Part shown: positions 29,300 to 39,140 of the stretch, piece by piece
Layout: each line of letters starts with the position of its first letter
How positions within the stretch are numbered: position 1 is the first letter of the stretch
Source: Cronobacter universalis NCTC 9529
GTDB lineage: Bacteria > Pseudomonadota > Gammaproteobacteria > Enterobacterales > Enterobacteriaceae
Direction of reading: 5' to 3'
Assembly (NCBI RefSeq): GCF_001277175.1
Contig: NZ_CP012257.1
Span: forward strand, 2,976,001-3,040,000
DNA: 64,000 nt
The notes under the pieces: generated by a model
Told to the model about the DNA's origin: nothing
The model's database searches: none
The model's input: only the letters and a program-made list of their open reading frames with translations
Position numbers and translations under genes: made by a program

Positions 29300-31312
29300 G
29301 TGAAACCTATCGCCATACAGCCCGCCAGCCTGACGTTTAATAATGAGGGTACACCTGTTTCCCGAGATTTTGATGACGTTTATTTTTCCAATGACGACGG
29401 TCTGGAAGAGACCCGCTACGTCTTTCTGAACGGCAATCAGCTCCCTGAACGCTTTATGACACACCCGCGTGACAGCTTTATTGTCGCCGAAAGCGGGTTT
29501 GGCACCGGGCTGAATTTTCTGACGCTCTGGCAGGCGTTCGCGGCGTTTCGCGACGCGCACCCGAACGCCGCGCTGCAACGCCTGCATTTTATCAGTTTTG
29601 AAAAATTCCCCCTGACGCCAGCCGATCTTGCCAGCGCGCACGCCCATTGGCCGGAGCTCGCGCCCTGGGCGCAACAGCTCCAGGCGCAGTGGCCGATGGC
29701 GCTGCCGGGCTGTCAGCGAGTGCTGCTGGATGACGGACGCGTCACGCTCGATCTCTGGCTGGGCGATATCAATGAACTGGTCGACACGCTGGATGACACG
29801 CACAACCGCCAGGTGGACGCCTGGTTTCTGGATGGTTTCGCGCCGTCGAAAAACCCGGAGATGTGGACGCCCGGCCTGTTCGCCGCGATGGCGCGCCTCG
29901 CCCGCCCCGGCGGTACGCTCGCGACATTCACCTCAGCAGGCTTTGTGCGCCGCGGGCTGATTGACGCTGGTTTTAACGTGGCGAAGCGCAAGGGGTTCGG
30001 GCGCAAGCGCGAAATGCTGACGGGCGCGCTGAGCCTTGACGCGCCGCCGCCCGCCCGCGTCCCCTGGTATGCGCGTCGTCCGGCGAGCGGTGATAAAGAC
30101 GTGGCGATTATCGGCGGCGGTATCGCCAGCGCCCTGCTCGCGCTCGCCTTACAGAGGCGTGGCTGGCAGGCGACGCTCTACTGCGAAGATGACGCCCCGG
30201 CGCAGGGGGCCTCGGGCAACCGCCAGGGCGCGCTCTATCCTTTATTAAGCCACCATGACGCCGCGCTGGCCGCCTTCTTCCCGGCGGCGTTTACCTTTGC
30301 CCGCCGGCTCTATGACGCGCTGCCGGTCAGTTTCGATAAAGACTGGTGCGGCGTGACGCAGCTTGGCTGGGATGAAAAAAGCCGGACCAAAATCAGCCAG
30401 ATGCTGGAGCCCGGCCTGCCGGACGCGCTGGCGCGCGGCGTTGACGCGCGAGAAGTGCGCGAACGCTGCGGCGTGGAGACCGGCTGCGGCGGCATTGAAT
30501 ATCCGCAGGGCGGCTGGCTCTGCCCGGCGCAACTGACCGCGGGGGTGCTGGAACTTGCGCAGGCGCACGGCCTGCGGATCCATTACGGGCACAGGGTCAG
30601 CGCGCTGCACCCGGAAAACGGGGGCTGGCGGCTCGATTTCGCCAGCGGCGCGCAGGCGCGTCACGCCGCCGTGGCGCTGGCGAACGGCCATCAGCTCAGC
30701 GGCTTTGCGCAAACCGAAACGCTGCCGGTCTACCCGGTCGGCGGCCAGGTGAGCCATATTCCCACCACGCCGGGCCTCGGCGCGCTGCGCCAGGTGCTCT
30801 GTTATGACGGCTACCTGACGCCGCAAAACCCGGCGAACGGCATGCACTGCATCGGCGCCAGCTATCATCGCGGTGTCAGCGAGATGCGCTATCAGGAAGA
30901 AGACCAGCAGCACAACCGCCAGCGGCTGATTGACTGTCTGCCTGCGGCCACCTGGGCGCAGGAGGTGGACGTGAGCGCGGGCGACGCGCGGTGCGGCGTG
31001 CGCTGCGCCACGCGCGATCATCTGCCGATGGTTGGCAATGCGCCGGATCACGCCGCGACGCTTCGTGATTACGCCACGCTCTCTCATTACGCCGGTACGC
31101 CGGAAACGGTCGCGCCCGCGCCGGTGCTGGAGAATCTCTTTGTGCTGGGGGCGCTCGGCTCGCGCGGATTATGCAGCGCGCCGCTGGCCGCGGAGATTTT
31201 AGCCTCGCAGATGAACGGCGAGCCGCTGCCGCTTGATGGCGCGACGCTCGCGGCGCTGAACCCAAACCGCCTGTGGGTACGTAAGCTGCTGAAAGGCCGC
31301 GCGGCGGGTTAA
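29300..31312 (+). CDS. mnmC: Bifunctional tRNA mnm5s2U biosynthesis protein MnmC
   Basis: MnmC finishes mnm5(s2)U34 of several tRNAs: the C-terminal FAD oxidase removes the carboxymethyl group of cmnm5U, and the N-terminal methyltransferase then methylates it with SAM. The 670-residue protein has the methyltransferase domain (about 1-240; [29 protein letters not shown]) and the oxidoreductase domain (about 265-670; FAD loop [15 protein letters not shown]). The open frame extends 41 codons upstream into the fabB promoter, so the GTG at 29300 ([13 protein letters not shown]) is preferred; it matches homologues in start and length. Its Shine-Dalgarno sequence is weak. Confidence 0.96.
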   Translation: MKPIAIQPASLTFNNEGTPVSRDFDDVYFSNDDGLEETRYVFLNGNQLPERFMTHPRDSFIVAESGFGTGLNFLTLWQAFAAFRDAHPNAALQRLHFISFEKFPLTPADLASAHAHWPELAPWAQQLQAQWPMALPGCQRVLLDDGRVTLDLWLGDINELVDTLDDTHNRQVDAWFLDGFAPSKNPEMWTPGLFAAMARLARPGGTLATFTSAGFVRRGLIDAGFNVAKRKGFGRKREMLTGALSLDAPPPARVPWYARRPASGDKDVAIIGGGIASALLALALQRRGWQATLYCEDDAPAQGASGNRQGALYPLLSHHDAALAAFFPAAFTFARRLYDALPVSFDKDWCGVTQLGWDEKSRTKISQMLEPGLPDALARGVDAREVRERCGVETGCGGIEYPQGGWLCPAQLTAGVLELAQAHGLRIHYGHRVSALHPENGGWRLDFASGAQARHAAVALANGHQLSGFAQTETLPVYPVGGQVSHIPTTPGLGALRQVLCYDGYLTPQNPANGMHCIGASYHRGVSEMRYQEEDQQHNRQRLIDCLPAATWAQEVDVSAGDARCGVRCATRDHLPMVGNAPDHAATLRDYATLSHYAGTPETVAPAPVLENLFVLGALGSRGLCSAPLAAEILASQMNGEPLPLDGATLAALNPNRLWVRKLLKGRAAG

Positions 31313-31317
31313 TCCTG

Positions 31318-31343
31318 TTGCGGCGCGCCCTGACGCGCCGCAA
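31318..31343 (+). terminator. GC hairpin after mnmC
   Basis: A perfect 10-bp stem TTGCGGCGCG/CGCGCCGCAA six bp past the mnmC stop. There is no T run after it, so termination efficiency is uncertain. Confidence 0.5.
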
Positions 31344-31482
31344 TGGCTGATACACTCTTCTGATATTTCTGAAAAATCATTTCACTAAAGCTTGATCCAG
31401 GTTAATAAAGCCCTCTGTGGAAACGCCGGGCCGTGCCGTTAATAGTGTTTACCGTTCCGGTAATGACCATGGCCCGCTAACA

Positions 31483-33036
31483 ATGAATAATCTTAAATTT
31501 TCTCAAAAGATAATAATGAGCCTTTCCATTATTCTGGCGTTAATGCTCGTAATGGGAGCTTTATCACTTTATTTTCTCAGCAATAATAATAAGAGCGCCT
31601 CGTTTATTCTGACCGAGCGCTTTCCAGCCGTCCGGTATACGCTTGAAATGCGTGGCGTTTTATCGGAGCTGCGGCTCCAGCAGGTGCAGATGATCGCCTC
31701 CTCTACGGCCGCGGAGCGGGAAAAACATCAAAAAGAGCTTCAGCAGGCGATTAATAATTTCCTTGATGCGCAAAATCATTATGTCCATTTATATCAGGGC
31801 GAGGCGCTGCCGCCGCTCGCCATTAAAATCGTCGATAATTTTAACGCGTTTTCGCAATCCAATAATCAGGTGCTGGCGGCATTAGCGCGGGAAGATATTA
31901 CGCTTGCCAGTAAAATCAGCGGCGATAACTCGCGCCAGTACCGCACACAACTGATGGCGGACCTGGCGGTGCTTGAGAAAAACGAAATCGCCGCGGCGGA
32001 CGCCGAGGCGAAAAGCGCGGCGCAGGGGTATTCCTCCGCGACCTGGATACAAATTATCCTCGGCATGGTGGCGCTTGCGGCAAGCGGCGTCATTGCGGCC
32101 GTGCTTACCCGCAACCTGATGCGCCAGCTCGGCGGCGAGCCCGCCAAAGCGCAGGCGATCGCGTATACCATTTCACAGGGCGATTTAAGCCACCCGGTCA
32201 CCTGGCGCGGCGACAATAACCTGCTGAGCTCGCTCGGCACCATGCAAAACGAACTGCGCAAGCTTATCGCCGCCATTCGCCAGTCGGCGGAAATGGTGCT
32301 CAGCCATGCGGGAGAAATCGCCTCCGGCAACCGCGAGCTCTCCGCCCGCACCGAGCAGCAATCCGCCGCGCTTATCGAAACCGCAGCCAGCATGGAGCAG
32401 ATCACCTCCACCGTAAAAAATAACGCTGAGCATACGCATCAGGCGCGGCTGATGGCGGGTAATGCCGCTTCCAGCGCTCAACAAGGCGGCGTGGTGATGA
32501 GTCAGGTTTCCGGCACCATGCAGGCGATTTCCGCGAGCGCAGACAAAATGACGGAGATAATCGCCCTGATTGAGGGGATCGCGTTTCAGACTAACATCCT
32601 CGCGCTTAACGCCGCCGTAGAGGCGGCGCGCGCCGGGGAGCATGGCAAAGGGTTCGCGGTGGTCGCCGGCGAAGTGCGTAACCTCGCCCACCGCAGCTCT
32701 GAGGCGGCGAAAGATATCCGCCAGCTGATTGTCGGCACTACCGATAAAGTAGGCGAAGGGGCGACGCTGGTAAGAACGGCGGAAAACGCCATGAACGATA
32801 TTATCGCCAACGCAACGCGCGTCCACGACCTGCTGAACGAAGTCAACATGGCGACGCAGGAGCAGCAGCGCGGTATCGAGCAGATAAACCTGGCGATTGC
32901 GGAGCTGGATAAAGTGACGCAGAGCAACGCTTCTATGGTGGAAGAACTGGCGGGATCGGCGGATGTGATGTCGGATCAGGTGACCCGGCTGAACGCGGGA
33001 ACGCGGGTCTTTCGGCTGGAAGCGCCGGCGCCATAA
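31483..33036 (+). CDS. Methyl-accepting chemotaxis protein
   Basis: A 517-residue inner-membrane chemoreceptor. A first transmembrane helix (about 11-31, [20 protein letters not shown]) is followed by a periplasmic four-helix-bundle-type domain (about 32-190), a second helix ([23 protein letters not shown]), a HAMP linker beginning at [15 protein letters not shown], and the cytoplasmic signalling domain with the conserved hairpin tip [44 protein letters not shown]. The C-terminus (FRLEAPAP) lacks the NWETF pentapeptide that tethers CheR, so adaptation would need other receptors. The ligand cannot be told. The ATG at 31483 gives the usual receptor start but has a poor Shine-Dalgarno sequence. 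It stands alone between mnmC and yfcL, where E. coli has no receptor gene. Confidence 0.93.
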   Translation: MNNLKFSQKIIMSLSIILALMLVMGALSLYFLSNNNKSASFILTERFPAVRYTLEMRGVLSELRLQQVQMIASSTAAEREKHQKELQQAINNFLDAQNHYVHLYQGEALPPLAIKIVDNFNAFSQSNNQVLAALAREDITLASKISGDNSRQYRTQLMADLAVLEKNEIAAADAEAKSAAQGYSSATWIQIILGMVALAASGVIAAVLTRNLMRQLGGEPAKAQAIAYTISQGDLSHPVTWRGDNNLLSSLGTMQNELRKLIAAIRQSAEMVLSHAGEIASGNRELSARTEQQSAALIETAASMEQITSTVKNNAEHTHQARLMAGNAASSAQQGGVVMSQVSGTMQAISASADKMTEIIALIEGIAFQTNILALNAAVEAARAGEHGKGFAVVAGEVRNLAHRSSEAAKDIRQLIVGTTDKVGEGATLVRTAENAMNDIIANATRVHDLLNEVNMATQEQQRGIEQINLAIAELDKVTQSNASMVEELAGSADVMSDQVTRLNAGTRVFRLEAPAP

Positions 33037-33072
33037 AATAAACCCCTGCGTGCCCGGCGGCGCGCAGGGGTT
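33031..33072. terminator. Terminator between the chemoreceptor gene and yfcL
   Basis: AACCCCTGCG/CGCAGGGGTT forms a perfect 10-bp stem with a 12-nt loop. On the minus strand it is followed by TATTTTAT, so it mainly serves yfcL; for the plus strand it is a hairpin without a T run. Confidence 0.75.
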
Positions 33073-33077
33073 CAGAC

Positions 33078-33356
33078 TCAGTTGAGCTTCGCCTGCTGGA
33101 ACAGGTTATCCCACATGCCCAGCACCAGCGACTGATCGCGCGGCGAGAGTTCGCCCGCGTGGATCGCGGTTTCGAGACTGTTGGTCACTTGGGTATAGAC
33201 CGCCTGCGCGGAGTGATCGTCCCCCTGCTCCAGCGCCGCGACGGCGAGCGTCAGGTGCCCGCGCAGATAGCCGCTGGCGAACAGTTCGTCATCGCTCGCG
33301 TGCTCCACCATCTCATCAATCAGCGCCAGAATACGTGCTTCAAATTCGGCAATCAT
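33078..33356 (-). CDS. yfcL: YfcL family protein
   Basis: The 92-residue protein is conserved in enterobacteria ([35 protein letters not shown]) with no assigned function; it is acidic, soluble and probably helical. Length and sequence match E. coli YfcL. It lies 28 bp downstream of epmC on the same strand, in the conserved order mepA-yfcA-epmC-yfcL, which suggests co-transcription. Confidence 0.93.
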   Translation of the reverse strand: MIAEFEARILALIDEMVEHASDDELFASGYLRGHLTLAVAALEQGDDHSAQAVYTQVTNSLETAIHAGELSPRDQSLVLGMWDNLFQQAKLN

Positions 33357-33384
33357 TCGTTTTCCTCGGTTAATAACATGGCGA

Positions 33385-33930
33385 TTAGCACAAGTCTTCC
33401 GGCCATGGGAACTGTTGCGCCGCCAGCGGCGGCGTCTGGTAAAAATCCTGTAAGGCCGCGATAAAGCGCGCCGGACGTTCGGGAATGCCGTCGGTCAGAT
33501 ACTGCATCACCTGGCCGTGTACCCGGCGCTGAAACGCGATACGGTCCGGGTCGAAATCGCCGTTAAGGTTGTCGCAGCTGACGTTAAACGGAAAGCCCGC
33601 CGCCACGCAGAACAGCCACTCCAGCGCCTGCGGTTTCACTTCCACGTCTTCAAACTGGCTCTGCGTCTGCGCATCGCGCCCGTCCGGGCAGTACCAGTAG
33701 CCAAAATCCACCAGCTCGCGTCGCGCTTTCCCCGCGATGCACCAGTGCGAAATCTCATGCAGGGCGCTGGCGTAAAACCCGTGCGCGAAGACCACGCGGT
33801 GATAAGGCGCATCGGCATCTGCCGGAAGATAGATCGGTTCGTCGTCGCCTTTAATCAGACGGGTATTAAAATCGCCGGCAAAACAGCCGTCGAAAATAGC
33901 AATTAAATCCTGATAGTGGTGTTCACGCAT
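33385..33930 (-). CDS. epmC: Elongation factor P hydroxylase EpmC
   Basis: EpmC (YfcM) hydroxylates the beta-lysylated Lys34 of elongation factor P, the last step of a modification begun by EpmA and EpmB. The 181-residue protein has the length of the E. coli enzyme and a probable metal site around [20 protein letters not shown]. It overlaps the end of yfcA by one base. EpmA, EpmB and Efp genes are not in this window. Confidence 0.93.
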   Translation of the reverse strand: MREHHYQDLIAIFDGCFAGDFNTRLIKGDDEPIYLPADADAPYHRVVFAHGFYASALHEISHWCIAGKARRELVDFGYWYCPDGRDAQTQSQFEDVEVKPQALEWLFCVAAGFPFNVSCDNLNGDFDPDRIAFQRRVHGQVMQYLTDGIPERPARFIAALQDFYQTPPLAAQQFPWPEDLC

Positions 33931-34736
33931 TACGCCATCCCCAGCCAGTGGAGGATCTCCTGTCCGTGGCTGTCATATAACAATTTGGCGCTCATCACCG
34001 CCGACACAATAACGATCATCGGGCGGATCAGGCGCTGTCCTTTACTTAATACCAGACGCGAGCCTAAGCGCGCGCCGAGAAACTGTCCGGCGAGCATGAC
34101 AAAGCCGGTGCCCCAGATAACTTTGCCGCCGATGATAAACAGCAGCAGGCCGCCGACGTTGGAGGTGGCGTTGAGCACCTTGGCGTGGGCGGTGGATTTG
34201 GCGAGCCCAAAACCGGCGAGCGTCACAAACGCCAGCGCGTAAAACGAACCTGCGCCGGGGCCGAAAAAGCCGTCGTAAAAGCCGACGCAGCCGCCCGCCA
34301 CCAGCGCGAACGGCAGGCCATACAGCCTGCGCTGGCGATCGTCTTCGCCAAGGCGCGGCATCAGCAGAAAATAGAGGCCGATAGCGATCACCAGTACCGG
34401 CAGGATCTGGCGCAGAATATCGGACTGCACATGCTGCACCAGCAGCGCGCCGCTGGTCGAGCCGATAAACGTCATCAGGATATTGAGCTTCTGGTCACGC
34501 AGGCTGACCACGCCGCGGCGGATAAAATAGAGCGACGAGGAGATCGAGCCGCCGCACGCCTGCAGTTTATTGGTCGCCAGCGCCTGGGCAGGCGACATGC
34601 CCGCCGCCAGCAGCGCAGGCACGGTCAGAAGCCCGCCCCCGCCCGCCAGGGCATCGATAAAGCCCGCGAGCATCGCGACAAAAAAGAGCGCGGTCAGCAA
34701 CAGCGGCGAAACCATAAACCAGTCCATCACGGCCAT
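33930..34736 (-). CDS. yfcA: TSUP-family permease YfcA
   Basis: An inner-membrane protein of 268 residues with about eight transmembrane segments and the TauE/SafE signature near the N-terminus (AGFIDALAGGGGLLTVPALLAAGM) and in the second half (GFYDGFFGPGAGSFYALAFV). The family is linked to uptake or export of sulfonates, sulfite or related anions; the substrate of YfcA is not established. It sits between mepA (12 bp) and epmC (1-bp overlap). Confidence 0.93.
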   Translation of the reverse strand: MAVMDWFMVSPLLLTALFFVAMLAGFIDALAGGGGLLTVPALLAAGMSPAQALATNKLQACGGSISSSLYFIRRGVVSLRDQKLNILMTFIGSTSGALLVQHVQSDILRQILPVLVIAIGLYFLLMPRLGEDDRQRRLYGLPFALVAGGCVGFYDGFFGPGAGSFYALAFVTLAGFGLAKSTAHAKVLNATSNVGGLLLFIIGGKVIWGTGFVMLAGQFLGARLGSRLVLSKGQRLIRPMIVIVSAVMSAKLLYDSHGQEILHWLGMA

Positions 34737-34748
34737 CCTTAGTCGGTG

Positions 34749-35573
34749 TTAAAGAACGTGTTTGTCGAGCAGTGCCTGACACGACGGCGGCAACGGCGGC
34801 GGCGTGGTTTTCTCAGGTTTGCTGCTGCCAGGCGCGGCAGGCTTGAACCAGCTTTGGAGCTCTTCGCCGCAGCCATCCCCCGGCGGCGGCGGATCCTGCT
34901 CGACGCACTCCAGGCTGTCCGGCGGGCAACGCAGACGCACATGCATATGGGCGCGATGCTGGAACCACGGGCGCACTTTGCGCAGCCAGTCGCGATCCGG
35001 CCCGGCATCCAGGCAGAGCTGCTGTTTGATGGCCGGATTTACGAAAATACGCGTCACTTCATCATCAAGCGCCGCAAGCTTAATCAGCCCGCCGATTTCC
35101 GGTTTCCAGAGCGACTGCACCACGGATTTCCCGTCGCCCGATACCAAATCCAGCGCCTGAGGGCGACGCAGCTGCGCCGCGCTCCAGCGCGTTTTCGGCA
35201 GTTGCAGGAAAATATCGACATCGAGGCCCGTCTGGTGGCTGGCGTGGCCGCCGTTAAAGCGCCCGCCCGCGGGCATGCCCATATCGCCCACCAGCACGGT
35301 GCCGAGCTGCAACTCGCTCACCTGGTTGCTCAGGCGCTCGATAAAGCGCACCAGCTCCGGGTGGCCAAAATAGCGGCGCTGATCGGTTCGCATGATCTGA
35401 TAGTGATCTGACGCGATCGGCAGCGGCTGCGCGCCGACGATACAGCCATTGGAAAAGGTGCCGATCGACTGGGCGGCGCCCGGGATCGGCTGGGTGATTT
35501 TCTGCCACGGCGTGGCGGCGCTTGCCGCGCTGCAGGCAAGCAGCGCCAGCAAGGCAAAGCAGACTTTTTTCAT
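34749..35573 (-). CDS. mepA: Murein DD-endopeptidase MepA
   Basis: MepA is a periplasmic, penicillin-insensitive LAS-type metallopeptidase that cuts D-Ala-mDAP cross-links in peptidoglycan. The 274-residue precursor has a signal peptide [19 protein letters not shown] and the zinc motif [11 protein letters not shown], with H113 and D120 at the same numbers as in E. coli, and a second metal His in RAHMHVRL. The open frame extends 11 codons upstream; the ATG at 35573 gives the signal peptide and family length. It follows aroC by 4 bp, so it is in the same transcript. Confidence 0.96.
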   Translation of the reverse strand: MKKVCFALLALLACSAASAATPWQKITQPIPGAAQSIGTFSNGCIVGAQPLPIASDHYQIMRTDQRRYFGHPELVRFIERLSNQVSELQLGTVLVGDMGMPAGGRFNGGHASHQTGLDVDIFLQLPKTRWSAAQLRRPQALDLVSGDGKSVVQSLWKPEIGGLIKLAALDDEVTRIFVNPAIKQQLCLDAGPDRDWLRKVRPWFQHRAHMHVRLRCPPDSLECVEQDPPPPGDGCGEELQSWFKPAAPGSSKPEKTTPPPLPPSCQALLDKHVL

Positions 35574-35577
35574 GACG

Positions 35578-36663
35578 TTACCAGCGAGGAAGCGTGGTGG
35601 TGACATCCGCGTTCTGGGCGCGGTGACGCAGCAGGTGATCCATCAGCACGATAGCCATCATCGCCTCGGCGATCGGCACGGCGCGAATACCCACGCACGG
35701 ATCGTGACGCCCGCGGGTGATCATCTCCACTTCCTCGCCGAAGCGGTTAACGGTGCGGCCCGGCACGGTAATGCTGGAGGTGGGCTTCAGCGCGATATTC
35801 GCGACGATCTGCTGGCCGCTGCTGATGCCGCCGAGAATGCCGCCCGCGTGGTTGCTCTGAAACCCCTCTTTGGTGATTTCGTCGCGGTTTTCGCTGCCTT
35901 TCAGCGCCACGACGCCAAAGCCTTCGCCAATCTCCACGCCTTTAACGGCGTTAATGCTCATCAGCGCGTGGGCGATGTCGGCATCGAGACGGTCGAATAC
36001 CGGCTCGCCGAGGCCCGGCGGCACGTTATCCGCCACCACCGTCACTTTCGCGCCGATGGAGTCGCCCTCTTTTTTCAGCGCGCGCATCAGTTCGTCCAGC
36101 GCTTCCAGCTTATCCGCATCCGGGGAGAAGAACGGGTTCTGCTCCACCTGCGCCCAGTCTTTGATCTCCAGCGGAATATCGCCCATCTGGGTCAGACAGG
36201 CGCGGATGACGATGCCGAATTTCTGCGCCAGATACTTTTTGGCGATGGCGCCTGCCGCCACGCGCATGGCGGTTTCACGCGCGGAAGAGCGCCCGCCGCC
36301 GCGATAGTCGCGCAGGCCATATTTCTGTTCGTAGGTGTAATCGGCGTGTCCTGGACGGAACACATCTTTGATCGCGCTGTAATCCTGGGAGCGCTGATCG
36401 GTATTTTCAATCAGCAGGCCGATGCTGGTGCCGGTGGTCACGCCCTCAAACACGCCGGAGAGAATTTTCACCTGATCCGGCTCGCGGCGCTGGGTGGTGT
36501 AACGGGAGGTGCCTGGGCGGCGGCGGTCGAGATCGTGTTGCAGGTCGGCTTCGCTCAGCGCAATGCCCGGCGGCACGCCGTCAATGATGCAGCCGAGCGC
36601 CAGACCATGCGACTCGCCGAAAGTGGTTACGCGAAAGAGTTGTCCAAGAGTGTTGCCTGCCAT
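35578..36663 (-). CDS. aroC: Chorismate synthase
   Basis: AroC converts EPSP to chorismate, the branch point of aromatic biosynthesis, using reduced FMN. The 361-residue protein has the three family signatures: [44 protein letters not shown] and [19 protein letters not shown] ([21 protein letters not shown]). A GTG precedes the ATG at 36663; the ATG start with GGAG 5 bp upstream gives the E. coli length. It lies 64 bp after prmB and directly before mepA. Confidence 0.98.
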   Translation of the reverse strand: MAGNTLGQLFRVTTFGESHGLALGCIIDGVPPGIALSEADLQHDLDRRRPGTSRYTTQRREPDQVKILSGVFEGVTTGTSIGLLIENTDQRSQDYSAIKDVFRPGHADYTYEQKYGLRDYRGGGRSSARETAMRVAAGAIAKKYLAQKFGIVIRACLTQMGDIPLEIKDWAQVEQNPFFSPDADKLEALDELMRALKKEGDSIGAKVTVVADNVPPGLGEPVFDRLDADIAHALMSINAVKGVEIGEGFGVVALKGSENRDEITKEGFQSNHAGGILGGISSGQQIVANIALKPTSSITVPGRTVNRFGEEVEMITRGRHDPCVGIRAVPIAEAMMAIVLMDHLLRHRAQNADVTTTLPRW

Positions 36664-36727
36664 CACGGCTCCGTTGTCGTGTCGTTGTGGTGTTTTTATG
36701 ATTCAGCGGGCCTGCGCCCGCCTGTTG

Positions 36728-37660
36728 TTAATCTTTGTAGATGCTGAAGTGTTCGCGGGCGCTGATGAGTTGCGCTTTGGTCAGCATAAAGACGCCGTCG
36801 CCGCCGTTGTCGAACTCAAGCCAGGTAAACGGCACGTCCGGGTACTGCTCCATCAGATGTACCATGCTGTTACCGACTTCACAAATCAGAATGCCGTTGT
36901 CGGTCAGGTAGTCCGGCGAGCAGGCGAGAATGCGGCGCGCGAGCTTCAGCCCGTCGCTGCCCGCCGCCAGGCCGAGTTCCGGCTCGTGGCGGTATTCGTT
37001 CGGCAGATCGGACATATCTTCTTCATCCACATACGGCGGATTGGTAACGATAATGTCGTACTGCACTTTTGGCAGATCGCGGAACAAATCAGAGCGGATC
37101 GGCGTAACGTGATGAATAAGTCCGTGCTCTTCAATATTGTGCTCGGTCACGGCCAGCGCGTCGGCAGAGATATCCACCGCGTCGACTTCCGCATTCGGGA
37201 AGGCGTACGCGCAGGCGATAGCGATACAGCCGCTGCCGGTACACATATCGAGAATGTGCTGCGGTTCGTGGTCGATAAGCCCGGCGAAGCGGTTATTGAT
37301 TAGCTCGCCAATCGGCGAACGCGGCACCAGCACGCGCTCGTCGACATAAAACTCGTGGCCGCAGAACCAGGCTTTGTTGGTGAGATACGCCACCGGAATG
37401 CGCTCGTTAACGCGGCGGATCACCCGCTCGACGATACGGTGGCGCTCGCTGGAGGTCAGGCGCGCGGTGCGCATATCTTCCGGAATATCGAGCGGCAGGT
37501 AGAGCGACGGCAGCACCAATTGCACAGCCTCATCCCAGGGGTTGTCCGTGCCGTGACCATACCAGATGCCGGCGGCGCTGAAACGGCTCACCGACCAACG
37601 CAACATATCCTGAATGGTATGCAGTTCACTGACTGCCTCATCGACGAAAATTTTATCCAC
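36728..37660 (-). CDS. prmB: Ribosomal protein uL3 N5-glutamine methyltransferase
   Basis: PrmB methylates the glutamine of the GGQ-like site in ribosomal protein L3, aiding 50S assembly. The SAM motif [14 protein letters not shown] and the catalytic NPPY ([14 protein letters not shown]) are present. The open frame extends almost 100 codons upstream, but a GTG at 37660 with GGAGGG before it gives 310 residues and the E. coli start [17 protein letters not shown]. It is divergent from smrB. Confidence 0.96.
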   Translation of the reverse strand: MDKIFVDEAVSELHTIQDMLRWSVSRFSAAGIWYGHGTDNPWDEAVQLVLPSLYLPLDIPEDMRTARLTSSERHRIVERVIRRVNERIPVAYLTNKAWFCGHEFYVDERVLVPRSPIGELINNRFAGLIDHEPQHILDMCTGSGCIAIACAYAFPNAEVDAVDISADALAVTEHNIEEHGLIHHVTPIRSDLFRDLPKVQYDIIVTNPPYVDEEDMSDLPNEYRHEPELGLAAGSDGLKLARRILACSPDYLTDNGILICEVGNSMVHLMEQYPDVPFTWLEFDNGGDGVFMLTKAQLISAREHFSIYKD

Positions 37661-37821
37661 ACTGCCCTCCGCATGACGCTCCGCGTTAAATTCGGCGGCT
37701 AGTTTGCCATGAAGGCGGCGATAAATCAGCAACCGGCGCGTCATCCTCGAAAAATGGCTTTTGTTTGGCGACGCGCCAAACTCGGGTAAACTGCCTGCGC
37801 AAAGAGGAAGAAGAGAACAAG

Positions 37822-38373
37822 ATGAAAAAGAAGCCATCGCTGAGTGAGGAAGAAAAGTCGCTGTTTCGCGCGCTGATGAGCGGAACGCGCGAGCTGAAAC
37901 AGGACACCATCGTGCATCCGCCCGCGCGTAAAAAGCTGCGTGAAGTGCCGCCAAAACGCCTGTTGCAGGAGCAGGTGGACGCGAGCCACTATTTTTCCGA
38001 TGAATTCCAGCCGCTTCTGAACAGCGACGGGCCGATGCGCTATGTGCGCCCCGGCGTGGATCACTTCGAGCTGAAAAAACTGCGCCGCGGCGACTATTCG
38101 CCCGAGCTGTTTCTCGATCTCCACGGCCTGACCCAGATGCAAGCCAAGCAGGAGCTGGGCGCGCTTATCGCCGCCTGCCGCCGCGAACATGTATTCTGCG
38201 CCTGCGTGATGCATGGCCACGGTAAACATATTCTCAAACAGCAGACGCCGCTGTGGCTGGCCCAGCATCCGCATGTGATGGCGTTTCATCAGGCGCCGAA
38301 AGAGTATGGCGGCGACGCCGCGCTGCTGGTGTTAATTGAAGTGGAAGAGTGGCAGCCGCCGCAGTTGCCTTAA
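37822..38373 (+). CDS. smrB: Ribosome rescue endonuclease SmrB
   Basis: SmrB cuts mRNA upstream of collided ribosomes so that tmRNA can rescue them. The 183-residue protein has a basic N-terminal extension ([19 protein letters not shown]) and a C-terminal Smr domain (about 95-175) with the DLHG motif in [17 protein letters not shown] and the [10 protein letters not shown] loop. The ATG at 37822 gives the E. coli length; the upstream 19 codons are dropped. It is divergent from prmB across 161 bp. Confidence 0.95.
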   Translation: MKKKPSLSEEEKSLFRALMSGTRELKQDTIVHPPARKKLREVPPKRLLQEQVDASHYFSDEFQPLLNSDGPMRYVRPGVDHFELKKLRRGDYSPELFLDLHGLTQMQAKQELGALIAACRREHVFCACVMHGHGKHILKQQTPLWLAQHPHVMAFHQAPKEYGGDAALLVLIEVEEWQPPQLP

Positions 38374-38395
38374 GCGCCGCCTGTATTGCAGAAAC

Positions 38396-38428
38396 AGAAA
38401 GAGCCGCATCAGCGGCTCTTTTTCTTTT
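38396..38428. terminator. Terminator between smrB and sixA
   Basis: AAAGAGCCGC-ATCA-GCGGCTCTTT followed by TTCTTTT; the A tract on the other side also suits the convergent sixA. Confidence 0.85.
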
Positions 38429-38445
38429 GATGGTTCAGGCTTACG

Positions 38446-38934
38446 TTAAATCGCTTTCGCCATTTTGAGATTGCAGGGGCTCATCTGCCAGTTAAAGACG
38501 CCCTTGTCGTTATCGCCCTCGACCGTCACGCAGGCGATAGCGGACGTGGAGAACATCGGCGGCGTTTCGCCAGGGCAGAGCTCCGCCACCAGATAACCGA
38601 CCAGCGGCAGGTGGGAGATAACCATGACCGCGCTGACGCCGTCACGGGCCAGAACGTGGAGGTAATCGCTCACCAGACCCACATCGCCGCACGGCGTGAG
38701 CTCCGGCAGAACTTCGGTTTTGACAGGCAGGCTCATGGCCTCTTTCACGACGTCCAGTGTCTGTTCGGCTCGCAGGAAAGGGCTCACCAGAACACGTTCG
38801 ATATCCACCTTTTGACCTTTTAACCAGGTCGCCATTTGACGGGATTCATCACAACCGCATGCGGTCAGAGGACGAACCGAATCACTGGCGGCATCGAGTG
38901 CTGCGTCGCCGTGACGCATGATAAAAACTTGCAT
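38446..38934 (-). CDS. sixA: Phosphohistidine phosphatase SixA
   Basis: SixA removes phosphate from histidine in phosphotransfer proteins: the ArcB HPt domain and, as shown for E. coli, NPr of the nitrogen PTS. The 162-residue protein begins MQVFIMRHGDAALDA with the RHG motif (His8), and shows SPFLRAEQTLDV and VISHLPLVGYLVAELC with the second catalytic His. Length matches E. coli (161). It is minus-strand, downstream of the fadIJ genes but separated by 206 bp and a probable terminator. Confidence 0.95.
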   Translation of the reverse strand: MQVFIMRHGDAALDAASDSVRPLTACGCDESRQMATWLKGQKVDIERVLVSPFLRAEQTLDVVKEAMSLPVKTEVLPELTPCGDVGLVSDYLHVLARDGVSAVMVISHLPLVGYLVAELCPGETPPMFSTSAIACVTVEGDNDKGVFNWQMSPCNLKMAKAI

Positions 38935-38977
38935 ATTGCACCGCTTTTGTTGACCAGAAGCGCCAGCGAAGCCTTGA

Positions 38978-38996
38978 AAAAAGCAGCGCGCTTTTT
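38978..38996. terminator. Possible terminator between fadJ and sixA
   Basis: AAAAAGC-AGCGC-GCTTTTT is palindromic but the stem has only two GC pairs. It may end the fadIJ transcript; the rest of the 206-bp gap shows the sixA upstream region without a clear promoter. Confidence 0.35.
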
Positions 38997-39140
38997 AAGG
39001 GTATCGTCTGGCGGTCGGGCATTGTGCCTGATCCGTACTTCGAATGAAACGCTGTTTTTTACCTTATTGACGTAAGTATAGTCAATCACTGTTTACAAAT
39101 TAGCCAGCGCTGCGTTTTCGAAGCCAGGAACTACGCTATA

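Noticed and set aside
31405..31432. Sigma-28 promoter before the chemoreceptor gene (TAAA ... GTTAATAA)
   Set aside because: The spacing is 11 instead of 15 bp and the -10 part matches poorly.
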